From Marisa cornuarietis (taxonomy: Eukaryota > Mollusca > Gastropoda > Architaenioglossa > Ampullariidae), in contig SMMW01000585.1 of assembly GCA_004794655.1 (NCBI GenBank), forward strand, positions 5,910,001 through 5,974,000: DNA of 64,000 nucleotides, written 5' to 3'. This document shows positions 37,219 to 48,509 of this stretch, piece by piece (positions within the stretch are counted from its first letter, which is position 1; every line of letters starts with the position of its first letter). The notes beneath the pieces are model-generated. The model saw nothing but the letters and a program-made list of their open reading frames with translations, did no database searches and was not told the DNA's origin. A program made the translations under genes and the position numbers.

Positions 37219-38761
37219 CGGTTCAATAAAGGTTATAAAGTTGACAGCATTTTGATAAGGTTACCACTTGACAGCCAACAACACATTGGAGAAAGCTGAG
37301 GCTGTCTGTCGCCACAAAGATGCCCGCGGCTCCCCAAACACTCTGCCCCGTATTACGCCTTAAAGGTCTATGAGAGAGCAAATTCTTCTCCCAATCACAG
37401 GCTTCGTGTACACTGTATACCCAAATCTGGTTAAATAATCTACCTTGTGCTCTTAAGATACTCGGCTATAAGCATCATTATGCATAGAAAGCCTGATACT
37501 TATGACATCACAAATGTTTACAAATATCCCACTTTGATATTTGCTCGTGGTCCACAGGTCTATTTTGGATTGAAGCCTTGACAGTGTGAAAATATCTGGA
37601 TACATTTAATCATTTTTTTCAGTGTAAACATATTTGTTTAGATTTGATCATTTGATTACATCGTATTCATTAGATAACTCGACTCTGAACATGAAAGTCT
37701 TCAGTGAAATTTATGGGGCCTCTGGCTAGGAAACGTCCCTTGAGCATCCAACAGAATAAGCAGATACCTATTTATAAGCGGAGGTAGCGGGGGTAAACTC
37801 TTAGACACAATGAACCTCTGACGTAAAGAGGTCTTGAGCCTATAGTAACATTTTATTTCTTGAACATGAAAGGATAACTTATTCACTCGTATTCTGGGCC
37901 AGATAATTACCACCCAAAATTTGAATCTAAAAGACATTTAACGATAAAAAGACGGCAAGATGGAGACGATATCTATCTTGTGCTCAAGAAAGGGTTCGTT
38001 GAAAAGCATTCTTCATCTAGGTTAAGCCATTGTTATTTCATCATTAATTTCACAGTCATGACAACAAACGTCCACACGTTTAAACAAAGCTTAACCAAAA
38101 TAAATGGTTGAATCTGATCATAATATTGTGTGTAGTGGTGAGGAATAAGACGTGAAAAGACTTCATTACATAATGTAGGCAAAACGTTAACAGCCAATGA
38201 AACTAATTAAAATAGACTGGGCAATAATGCTGCACAACACGATAACAAGAACTCCCGCTAACACATAAAATCAAAGTACCGCCAATACAGCACCAAGTAA
38301 ACAAACTATCAGCCTGTACAGACCAAAGGTAAACAATGTTTAGTCTGGTAATACGAGCGCTCACTGACCTGTTACTAACGGTGTAAGAGAGATCATACAA
38401 AGGTCAGACGCGAGGGAAGCTCTTGGGAACCTTTGCAGCAGCTCTTGTTTGATCAAATGTCAATGTACATGCAAAGTATGTGAAAAACTTGTTTAATGTT
38501 TGGTGTATTCTGAGTAATTCTTTATTCTGTCTGTAACGGTGATTTTTAGCATAGATCGACCTTTTCTTTAATTTCTTGCTGGCGGCAGACAACTGGACTT
38601 TTCTTTGGATCATCACATGTTGTAATTACGGTCCTTTACTGGAGTTGTGAGAATTAGCACCCGTATGTATGCAAAGCCTTTACCTACACCAAGCTAACAT
38701 GCTTGCATCTGGTAAACAGTCTTTATAAATAGGTTCTGTGGTGAAGAGTTACAGAATTCAC

Positions 38762-38855
38762 TGCACAGACTATGGTGTGAGGTCAGTGACATCACAGATC
38801 TGCATGCACACGACATACACAAGGTGTTCAGGTCAGTTGAGACAGTAATTACCTG
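38762..38855. promoter_or_regulatory. Module B copy of the 94-bp conserved block
   Basis: One mismatch against 19,728-19,821. The left flank differs because about 0.47 kb present in B before the block is absent in A. Regulatory function is inferred. Confidence 0.45.
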
Positions 38856-39130
38856 TATACATCGCTCATTTGGACAGCAGCAAAAACGTTTTTTTAACAG
38901 AATACACTGTGATTACATGTTGCCAGCAGTCTTCTCTTGCTCGCTTTCTGCTTATTAGCTAACACCCTTATTAACTCCTTGAAAAAATGCAAAATAACTA
39001 TTTGAAACTCAGTTCCTCGCCTCTTTCTTTGATTATTATTATAATAACTTTATTATATGATCACTTATATTGGTTAACGAGGATCTATTGATAATGACAT
39101 GGTGTACTAAATCAGTCCGTTGGACCAACC

Positions 39131-39183
<53 letters not shown>
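39131..39183. repeat. (GACA)n microsatellite
   Basis: About 13 GACA units. Module A has diffuse GACA-rich sequence in the corresponding region. Confidence 0.95.
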
Positions 39184-39184
<1 letters not shown>

Positions 39185-40216
39185 AAACAAGAAGGGAAAA
39201 TAAGCTACACAGGCTGACAGCTATGCTGCTAGAGAAAAGAATCCAGTGTACATCCATCTGCCACCCCTGTAAATTGAGTAACACGTCCTACAGACATTCT
39301 TATTGCGATTAGAAGTCATTAACACCCGGGCTCTATATCGACCTGAAGTCCTAAAGAGGGGAAGAACATTTGTCTTGTGGGAAGAAGTTATTTGTAACCG
39401 CATGCTGCGCGGATTTGACGAAATGTGTGCATTGTGTGATGAGGTGGCTACTCGTTTTCCTTCCACTTTACATGACTTTTGTACTTTGTGCTGAGAGCAG
39501 CGCATGGATTTCAGGTGTCAAGTACACCTCAGTTTATGACAGAAAGACGACATAAGGGCGAACGGAGTTTTCAAGGAATGCCAGCACAGTATGAACTCAT
39601 TAATTATGTAGCTTTTTGTTGTTGTTTACAGAAAACACACAAAGGATTCTACATCTCAGTATTACACATATTATGCAATCAGTTTGTATACCACTACTGT
39701 AAGCAAAAAAAGAATAATAAAAACAGAATAAATCAAAGAGAGTGGAAAAGCTTACTAATCATCACACGAAAATAACACTACACAGCTAAACAGGCCGCGA
39801 CATTTAACAGAAGAGTTTGTAAAAAAAATATGCCAGCAGCATGAAATAATATTTATTACGAAGATAAATGATATGTGCTTCCGTTTATACACTATCGTGA
39901 AGCTGGAGATTTCAAACTCATAATACATTTTGCTTGTTACAGTAGTTCCCAAGTTTCAAGCAGAGCATATGTCAACGAAAGAGCTACAAAATCGTATTTT
40001 ATGCAATTGAGCATGAATCGTTCAATTATCTACTGTGTTTGTATAGACTGCCACCCAACATTAGTAACAATCCAACTGATATAGCATGTTCTTATTCAAA
40101 TTTTTAGGTATGCTTAACCACTGTAAAGCTCTTATAGGGCTGGCGTCTCTCGATCGTTATTTGTGCTTTGGATTCAATGTTCCCGTTAAAGTTGTGAAAG
40201 AATAGCTTACCAAATA

Positions 40217-40925
40217 CAGTGGAAACTCGATTATCCGGCTTAATGATCGGCGTCCGTCATCCGGATAATCAAAAATCACGGAAAATTGAAAATAATTCTA
40301 AAAATTCGCAAATGCTAGAATATGTGCAATATCACGCACTGTTTGATTTTTTATGTTTAATTCGATGAAAGCGTGATAACTTATTCCCCCGTTTCGGCAC
40401 TTTCAACAATTTGAAGTTTTTCTAGCAATTGAGAAAACAACTATCTTTATTTTCACACCCGCACCGGACCCCGACGTTTTATCAAAAATTTACACGAAGC
40501 CGCTTTGTAACCTCGAGATGTGGACGCCAACTGAATGAACTCGGAACAAGAGGTCCCCCACACGATCTTTTCCAAGAAAAGCTTTGAAGCAGAAGACAAA
40601 TGTTAAAACTTATTAAAGAATGAGAGTCGTGGGAATTTGAAAAAGAATCGGAACGAGTCGTCTGCATCGGATTCAATCTAATGGTTCTTCACAGAAGGGG
40701 ATCACCTGGCCGGTGCTCAGTTGCTATACTTTCAATCCTTTTAGAATAATTCTCAGAAGCTCATCGACAAAGAAAACTTAAGCTGTGACATACGTAGGGT
40801 GCATTTCTATAGTCGGAATTTATGGCGGCAAAATATTGGCGGTCTACCAGTTTGTTTGTTTTTTAAGCGATCCTGGATAACCGAATGCACGGTTAAATGA
40901 AGACCGGATAATTGAGGTTCCACTG
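40217..40925. mobile_element. pogo/Tc1-mariner-type MITE
   Basis: Ends CAGTGGAAACTCGATTATCCGG and, inverted, CCGGATAATTGAGGTTCCACTG match closely. Both flanks are TA, the Tc1/mariner/pogo target duplication. The 709-bp interior has no long frame and no recognisable transposase, so it is non-autonomous. It is absent from module A. Confidence 0.85.
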
Positions 40926-41040
40926 TAATAAGAACTCAAAAATGGTTTTAAAGTTGGCGCTTAAATCACATTCTGTGCAGAGCGCGCAGATTGTAGCTGA
41001 TGCATCCCACCCGTCCTATGTCCTGTTATGTCTCATTCCA

Positions 41041-41137
<97 letters not shown>
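41041..41137. repeat. (GAT)n microsatellite with attached retroelement end
   Basis: About 32 GAT units. The following 'gtccttttataatgcgcc' resembles, inverted, the tail region of the LINE fragment at 47.5 kb (gcgcatt...catcatcat), so the array probably grew from a retroelement tail on the minus strand. Poly-Asp, poly-Met and poly-His frames across it are artefacts. Confidence 0.8.
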
Positions 41138-41639
41138 TCCTTTTATAATGCGCCAGTTTCCGCATCGCAGAGATACGCTCAATGCGCAGTGATCCCAATA
41201 TCTGGAGTCAGGTATAGACTGTCCGGACCAGAACTTCCTGTTGAAAAATAGTTGTTTGCTAATAGGCTTCCAGAATTCCACCGTTGCTCGTTTCGGGACT
41301 AATACTAGTTGAATGTGTCCTGTGAGGGTCATGTACAGTGCGCGTAGGTGACCAAGCATCCACGTATTTGTCTGGTAGAATCTATGGTGAATCTGCAACT
41401 TGGGCAGTGTCTGTGTATGTGATACAAAGGGAGTGTGGAATAAAGAAAGAAAGGAAGAGAAAGCAAACGAGAACTAGAAGCTGTGTGTATGTGGAGGAAA
41501 TTTACTATAACCCACAGTCCAAGCAGCAGCGTCTGCCAGTATGGGTGTGAGTGTGATCGGTATTTGTCGAATAATTCGTAACCATAATCACGCCAAATTG
41601 CTCGTATAGTATCGCTTGATTAATAAATCAAATCTTCTT

Positions 41640-42345
41640 CCGCTCTCTCCGCCAATTAAATTGATCCGCCTCGCCCACAGATCCAGTAACACTTTAATTT
41701 TTTTTTTTTTTTTTTTGGGGGGGGGCTAAGTCAGAAAATAATTCTATAATTATGACATTCTTTCAGGAAGCCCATTTTGCAATGAATTCACGTGTCTGAT
41801 TCTTATCTTTATAGACTTTCGCTTTTGGTTGATGTCTTTTTAAGTGTTTTGGCCGGAACAGTTCCAAGTAAGGGGAGACCACTAGATGCCTATGCTGCTA
41901 TTCAAAATCAAGAATAAGTTGCCTCCCGTTAATTGTGTTTTTATCGACCATGTCAACTCCCTATTTCTTTCGTGATACCATATGACGATAACTTCTAGCT
42001 ATAGCGACTTTGCACCGAGGACCTGTGCCGATCAAGGGAGGAAATGAAATCAAGACATTAGACTGTACCCACACAGACTGAGCCCTGCTACACTTAAAAT
42101 CTGATCAAAAAAAGGAGAACTCGAAATGGTGTCAAGAGCTGGCGCTAATGTCTCAATCACTCTCTCCACTAGAATTGAGCCGCCTCACCCACCGACCAGT
42201 AACTTTTTTTAAAGTAAAACACACAAGTATTTCTAAACTTATAACACTTGTTACTAGTTGAGAAATAATATTTCGCATTAAATTGACTTGTCAGATTCTT
42301 ATCACTCCGGACTTCATTCAGCTTGCTGAGTCCTTCTCAGCAATG
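41640..42345 (+). repeat. Two copies of an unclassified interspersed repeat
   Basis: Copies at about 41,640-41,945 and 42,165-42,345 share 'gccgcctcacccaccg' and 'gtcagattcttatc'. The first also has 'ggggagaccactagatgcct', shared with 47,540-47,880. A poly-T/poly-G run (41,698-41,726) interrupts the first. Confidence 0.55.
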
Positions 42346-42610
42346 TACTTATTGTGTTCAACATCACTTCAGGTTGATAGGAAATTATGTTATAGGATCG
42401 TTTGATGTATGCTGTTTATATAAAAGGAGAGCTTTTAATCAACATTAGAACAATCTCAGGCAGAAAAATACACACTCAAGCTTACAGGACATCGCGTGAG
42501 AGACAGCTCATGACTTGTCTGAACTTCATCGACCTCCAGTCTCTTCTTAATATCGGAATTTGAAAAGTTTTCTATTTATTCTTCCTGAAATGTCTTGTCG
42601 AGGGTGTAAA

Positions 42611-42876
42611 AAAGGTAAAGGTCATCCCATAACCTTTTCAGGTCGTAGGGGGAGGGAGGTGTTAGAGACCCCACTTTTCTCGGGGCCAGCTTTTACATGA
42701 GGGTGGTGCCAATCTCCTCTCCCTCGCTGCCTTACCTTCCCCAACCCTCTATGGAGTCAGGTACCCATTCCCGTCAGCTGGGTCGACTGGGGGAAGTTTG
42801 CTGCGCTTATCCGGAATTGATCCAGCGCGCTCTCGGTTCGGAAGCCAGCGCTCTAACCACTCGGCCATCCGCTTCC
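42611..42876 (-). mobile_element. tRNA-derived SINE, full-length copy with target duplication
   Basis: Flanked by the direct repeat cgagggtgtaaa (42,599-42,610 and 42,877-42,888). The tRNA-like head is at the right end on the minus strand and the A-rich tail at the left. It provides the uninterrupted version of the site that carries a hAT MITE in copy 1 (168-344). Confidence 0.85.
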
Positions 42877-43617
42877 CGAGGGTGTAAATACAACTGAAAT
42901 AAGGCATCCCGTGAGTGGTACTACCTGACTAATGGTTATGCCATGCCTGGTCTACCATAAGTGGACTGGGCAGGTGCCAAGGGTGAAGGCACCGATGTGG
43001 GTAGTGTGTGTAATATGGAGAAAATGATGAGTGTGATTTTTCTTTTGGTGACGAATAATGCTCGACCATCGTGAAATGATTCTCAACGAATAACGTAAAC
43101 TACAGCTGCATGAAGTCTGTTATTGATTGCTCGCTTTTCCCAACGTAATATTTTTCAACTATGCAATGTTTTATTGCTAAATATGCCATAAAATGCCGTT
43201 TAAAAAGCTATGATCGACATATGTGACTTAATATGGAAGCTGTGCTTTGAACTACTGGTATAAAGACAGCTGCTACCATCAAAGATAGGAGCAGTCTTGA
43301 TCTCGTATTGAACTGCTGCTACAAAGAAGGCTGCTAGCATCAAACTTTCCCTTTTGCTTATTTTTTTTTCTCGCCTTTTTCAGGTATTTTCTTCTTTGCT
43401 TCCCTTACGATTTCCTGCATGTTTATGAGTGTTCAGAAAGAATGTGTGAAGAGAGAAAGATGCCTTGAGCGGTGTGAGTGACAAGGAAATTCTTGTACAA
43501 ATAACTGTCTGGAAACTCACTGAAATTTATTCTTCGTAATTCTTTTTCTCTTTTTTGTAATAAATATTTTTGACAGATTAAAGACTTTAGAAGAGAGAAA
43601 TAGACGTGTTACACCCT

Positions 43618-43648
<31 letters not shown>

Positions 43649-43804
43649 GACATTTCTTTAACCGTGGAACCCATACACTTCGGTATGGCTCCAAATATGC
43701 TAACAGATAAAGTAATAGACTTTATTTGGCTTTTTAAGTTTTTTAATAAGGGTTCCACCCAGGAATTAGCTCCTGTGCTTCAGAACTTTAAGCACTAATT
43801 GCAT

Positions 43805-44080
43805 TGAAATCCATGGTGATGTTACCTTTATTAGTACAGTGCAGCATGAAACATTAACAAGAAATACTTGCAGTGGAATCTAGTGTGGGTGGTGATGCTT
43901 GTTATTAGCACATTGCAGCGCAAAATTGTACAAACATTACTTCAGTGGAATCCATCGTGTTGATACGTGTCATTAGCACATTGCAGCTGGAAATATTTGC
44001 AAGCCTTGTAAGCATTACTTGCAGTGGAATCCATTTTGATGATACGTGTCTTTTAGATCATTGCAGCGTGAAATATTTAC
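43805..44080. repeat. Four-unit tandem repeat upstream of peptide gene B
   Basis: Units of about 60-85 bp share 'cagtggaatccat', 'gatacgtgtcattagcac' and 'attgcagcgtgaaatattt'. Module A has one diverged unit near 24,070-24,130. The array ends about 280 bp before the TATA-like box. Confidence 0.65.
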
Positions 44081-44356
44081 TTTAAGTCTATGTTCCTCCT
44101 CCCACTTCCCTGACGTTTTGCACACATCCTACGCACGTGCTTACACAAACGAGCCTCCAGAAAACTACACACCTGTTACAGAAAGAAGTCAACAAGATAA
44201 ACAGGTCTGTATGAGCAATTCGAGTGGGGGGAGAGAGCGTTTGACTGGCAGCCCGGTAGCTCAGTGGACAGGTGGGGTTTTCCTCCTTTCATCACCTTAC
44301 TCTTTTATCGAAATATCGACGCTAGTAACCACTTTCACATCCTAGCGACCAGTGAG

Positions 44357-44486
44357 TATTTAAGAGTCAGAGAACCGGGACATTATCAATAAGGCTTGCT
44401 CAAGTGCCCACCGTCTTTTATTCTGAAAACCGCTCTTGAAATTCTCATCAAAACTTTCTTCTTACGAACAAGCGCTACAGAAAACG
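44357..44486 (+). promoter_or_regulatory. Promoter and untranslated first exon of peptide gene B
   Basis: TATTTAAG (44,357-44,364) is followed by a non-coding exon ending at aaaacg|gtaagt (44,486), the same layout as module A. The upstream shared stretch 'gcagcccggtagctcagtgg' resembles a tRNA A-box but has no full tRNA fold. Confidence 0.6.
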
Positions 44487-44750
44487 GTAAGTTTTTCCCC
44501 TGCTGGTTATTCTCTTGCCTTTTACAATCTTGATGGAAAGAATTTGAAAATTTAAAGAAAACAATTCATTATACTGCATTTTTTGTTAAAAAATATTAAT
44601 GTTTTAATAGAGATTTTTATTTAATTACATCACCTTGCTTTTCGACAGTAAATATTAGTTGATGGAGGCCTTAAGCATCAGTAGTCAAAAGAATGTTGTT
44701 TAACTGATCTTGTTTACTGCTCTTGCATTAGTTTGTCCACAAGATCCACA

Positions 44751-44945
44751 ATGCAGCGACTTCTCATCCTTGTCTGCCTGTTCGTGGCGATGTCTTTTCC
44801 ATACAGTAAGTTACGACATTTTATTCGCTTTTTTCTATTTTTATTCATTTTTATTAACTTATCTGAATAATAATTACTTATATCCTTAACTTAAGCACAA
44901 AGCTCTTGGTAGCAGTTTTGAGTGATTATTTTTCTGTTTACATCC

Positions 44946-45015
<70 letters not shown>

Positions 45016-45834
45016 TTCTCTTATAATTATTAGCAGCAGTTGTAGTAGTAGATATGGTTTGTGGTGCTAGAGGCTGGTCTGTTTTTCCCATGTTGTATAC
45101 TGAGCATGTTCGTATGCTACTATAGCTGGAGGGAGTTTTAGGCGGTCTGTGCCGATGAACCCACAACTGCGGGCGTTGATGGAGGAAACCTTTGAAGACG
45201 CAGAAGACGACCGAGAAAGCAAAGAAGGGTATGAGAATATTTGTGTGATGTGACAATGGATAGAATGCAGATGAGTCCTTTAGCGATGACACATAGGTCC
45301 CTGGCCGTCCAACAGATGGACACGTTACTTATTGCATTACTTATCACCTTACTCGTTACTTAACAAATTTAGAAAGAGTCGGCAACACAGTATTAGGTTT
45401 TGTCTTCGATATATCGTGTAAAACACTCGGTTGACCCCTTAAAGTTCACCTCCCGGTCTGCTAGGCCAGTAGTCTACACCTTGAGGTCAGTAGAATAATA
45501 GTTTATTGTAAGATTAGGGACTGAGCGTGTTCGTGTGCACATGTTATATTATATGGGAGGAAAGACGCGAGTCCATCTAAAGATGAATGAACGGGGGTGT
45601 TCGTGTGGCTCTAGATGAGTGGGTGGGTGGTATGAACCTCTATAAAAGTATGTCGGACATTATGATTTCAGCACTTCATTTTATTGACGGGTTCTTTCAT
45701 CGTACAAAGTCTACACAAACGGTTAGCGCAGTCTTAACCTCTACATTCAAAGCCCAACACGACAAATTTTGAACTTAACTAGAATATTGGTTTACTGTTC
45801 ACAAAGGTCTGGTTCATCTTCGGAAGTGTATTAG
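44751..45834 (+). CDS. Small secreted peptide precursor, copy B (diverged mature region)
   Basis: Coding exons 44,751-44,805, 45,126-45,228 and 45,807-45,834, with the same phases as copy A. The product is 61 residues: signal peptide MQRLLILVCLFVAMSFPY (16 of 18 identical to A), then a short Cys-free region with TGGSFRRSVPMNPQLRALME, an acidic run (EDAEDDRESKEG) and the end SGSSSEVY. There is an RR pair instead of A's KR. Exon 3 aligns with A only over about the first 30 nt and is 75 nt shorter. The non-coding 5' part of exon 2 appears to use an AG three bases downstream (44,730-44,731) because A's 'gcag' reads 'gcat' here. Function is unknown; a secreted signalling or effector peptide is inferred. 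Confidence 0.7.
44947..45016. repeat. (ATC)n microsatellite in intron 2 of peptide gene B
   Basis: About 23 ATC units, absent from copy A. It produces a poly-Asp frame on the minus strand that is not a gene. Confidence 0.95.
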
Positions 45835-45961
45835 ATCTTCCATTGAAATCGACTCTAAAAACCAAAGGTGGACGCAGATGTCAAAGGTCGGAGCATCGCT
45901 GAGAGAATGTCATCGCGATGTCTGTGGGTCTGTTTTCATTCAGGATCCAAAAGAATGAAAA

Positions 45962-45967
45962 AATAAA
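45962..45967 (+). terminator. Polyadenylation signal of peptide gene B
   Basis: AATAAA about 128 bp after the stop, in sequence that aligns with the copy A signal. Confidence 0.65.
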
Positions 45968-45979
45968 GAAAGCACAAAA

Positions 45980-47140
45980 CTAAAAGTGTGGCTTAATCTA
46001 AAAGTAAGTTGTTTTGAGTTGTGTTGAGTGACGTGTTGTGCTGAGGGACATGCGTTGTGTTGAGTGAGTGCACTGTTCTATTTGTATTCAGCGACAGCGG
46101 ATAGAGAAACGAAACACATTTGTAAAATACATTTGCAGCAAAATAGGCAAAGTGAAGATAGATTTAAGTTGTTGGTTTGCACGCTCTAGTATTTAATAAT
46201 AGTACACCAGTCCATGAATACTAAAGTGGCAATATTTTTCAATATAATTTTTATCATTTTGTTTGGTTTATTTCTTGATTAAAACCGATAGTCTACATTT
46301 GTGTGTAGTTTTGGTATTATTTGGATTATTCATAATAATGTAAATGCAGGAAGATCATAATGAAATACATTATAAGCTACATCTACGGCATATGCCTCAA
46401 GCATTGCTATACCATATACTTTCACAAATGACACCGTTGTGTGCTGGAAAACATTAACATCATGTTATTAAGTATGACTTTCACTATTGATAAAGATAGA
46501 TAACTACAAAAGTGATCATTTATGACATATATACATGTAGCTACAAAGACACCTACATTCCTTGGTTCACGTATAAATGATGAATGCCAAAAAATGTTGA
46601 CTCCCTCACCCTTCCTTTTCTACGAAGCGACTATTGTGAATTAGTCGGAAAAGAGCAAAAAAAAAAAAATGTACGGGCAAATCTGAATATTTAAATCTTT
46701 GAATAAAATCGTTAGCTACTCGTGTATTTCGTCATCTAGAGACACTGAACGTGACCTGCCAACTGTTCAAGGACGACGTTGTCGTCTGCTTACAAAGCAT
46801 GTCCGAGACGAGATCTACGTGGTCAACACTTTATTGACACTAGAATGCCCAGATGCAGTCTTAATTATCTCCTCAAAATGCAGTCATTCATTTCATTTTG
46901 TAAGTGGCGCGACTATTATCAATCTGAGAGGAAATCTGACAGAGCTTCACATTCGTGAACTCACGCCAACCGGATAGACGGTCCACTCCTTCGCCTTGGC
47001 CATCCAGCCTTTCTTCTGTTTGCCATGTACAGTTTATCAATAGGAACTTCATCATGGTAAATGGGAGTGAGATTTTTCGATCGTTCTGCGTGCTGTGGAC
47101 TCACTATTCCTGTTAAAGATGCGAGAGAACAGCTGACAAA
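45980..47140. other. End of module B and unique intergenic sequence
   Basis: Alignment with module A continues to about 46,770 ('gagacactgaacgtgacct'). Beyond that there is unique sequence with no supportable exon; the frames at 46,699-46,977 match nothing recognised. Confidence 0.5.
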
Positions 47141-47147
47141 GAAATGA

Positions 47148-47530
47148 AAATTCAAATGGCGCTCAGGTCATCACGTGGTCTGCGCTCTGGCTCCCAGTCA
47201 CGCTTCTGTCTCCCTGCAGTGGAAGACACAAACAAGAAGCGCACTGGAGTCAGGGCCTTCAAAACTGTGGAATGCTCTGCCATCGTCATTGTCCACCATC
47301 ACCTCACCAACCACGTTTCGAAAAAGACTGAAGACCCATCTGTTTACTTAAGACGGACTTAAACTTAAACAACCAAGCAACACTTGTGTCTTTATTTTTT
47401 ACTTTCCTGGTGTTTATCTTTTTATTTATTTTTATTTATTTATTTTTATGTTTTTTTTTGCTGCGCAATGAGCATTCTTCCGAATGGATACCTGCGCATT
47501 ACAAATGGACATCATCATCATCATCATCAG
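47148..47530 (+). mobile_element. 3' fragment of a non-LTR retrotransposon (LINE)
   Basis: Around 47,265-47,345 one frame encodes words typical of a LINE reverse transcriptase C-terminus (LWNALPSSLS, TFRKRLKTHLF), broken by frameshifts. The end has 'gcgcattacaaatgg' followed by catcatcat, the tail type also seen inverted at 41.0 kb. It is truncated and dead. Confidence 0.65.
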
Positions 47531-47539
47531 GTCACATTC

Positions 47540-47880
47540 CCCTCTCTTCGCCAGATAGAAATGAACCGCCTCACCCACCGATCCAGTTTTAAATTTCTGT
47601 TTTAATTTTCAGTCCGAAAATTATCCTACACTCAAGACACTTTTTGCTGGTTTAGGAAGCACATTTCGCAGTGAGCTGACGTGTCAGGATCTTTTCATTC
47701 CGACTTCTGGTGCCTGTTTTTGTTTGTTTGTTTGTTTGTTTTTCTTTTTTTTTTCTTTTTTTTTTTTTTTTTTTTACTGTTACGTGTTGCCTTGAATATA
47801 AAGTTGTGATTTCGATTTAAGGGGAGACCACTAGAGGCCTATTCGTCGTCGACAATAAGTGGCCTCTCGTTAACTGTGTA
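47540..47880 (+). repeat. Copy of the unclassified interspersed repeat
   Basis: Contains 'aaccgcctcacccaccgatc', 'gtgtcaggatctt' and 'ggggagaccactagaggcct', as at 41.6 kb. A poly-T-rich insertion lies at about 47,720-47,775. Confidence 0.55.
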
Positions 47881-48509
47881 GTCATCACCCTCGTCAAATC
47901 GCGTTTCTTTCGTTTTGGCACGCATGTGGAGACCATCTTTTAGTTGTCCTTTCGTCAAACTACAGTTTGTCAAAACATTCACTGGTGACCAGTTTGACTA
48001 CAGCTGCTACAGCGTAGTTGGTGAGGCAAACGGTTTTGAACACAAAAAGGCTGCAGTCATCTCAGCTTTGTGCATTTTTATTCTTAGACATAGCAAGCAT
48101 TTTGCTTACCACAGCTTGTGTTCTGCAAGGGTATACATGTTTTGTTATTCTAGGCTGCTTTGGGTTGTCCCCACTCCCTTATTAAATTTTGGAAGGTAAC
48201 GTTAAATAAACGACATCGAAACACATACACAAAGACATATAATGTTTACTTATCTGATTAAGATTTTAATGAGAAAAGTAGTCTGTAACATGCTTAATTT
48301 TAAAGATATAAGCCTTCAAACATCGGCATTCACACCTGCAACTAGGAAGGCGGGGAAAAAAATACTCTTATACTGAAGAGTTCTCTCACGTGATCAAAGT
48401 ATTTGTAACAGTGAGTCTGTATGTCTTCGAGTCAAATGAAGAAACATCGCTCAGATTGTCGTCTTCAAGAAGCGATTTTTTTGCCCAAAAAATGAAACAG
48501 CTGAATTTG

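Larger units (their letters stand above)
37220..44356. other. Divergent intergenic region of module B
   Basis: About 7.1 kb, longer than in module A because of insertions. It holds the 94-bp conserved block, a (GACA)n, a pogo-like MITE (40,217-40,925), a (GAT)n, two copies of an unclassified repeat, a full SINE (42,611-42,876), an (ACGC)n at about 43,619-43,648 and a short tandem array just upstream of the peptide promoter. No supportable exon was found. Confidence 0.6.

Noticed and set aside
40912..41398. Poly-Asp, poly-Met, poly-Ser and poly-His frames
   Set aside because: All come from the (GAT)n array read in different frames; no exon structure around them.
44891..45292. 133-codon frame with an Asp run on the minus strand
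   Set aside because: It lies antisense to peptide gene B, and its length comes from the (ATC)n microsatellite.
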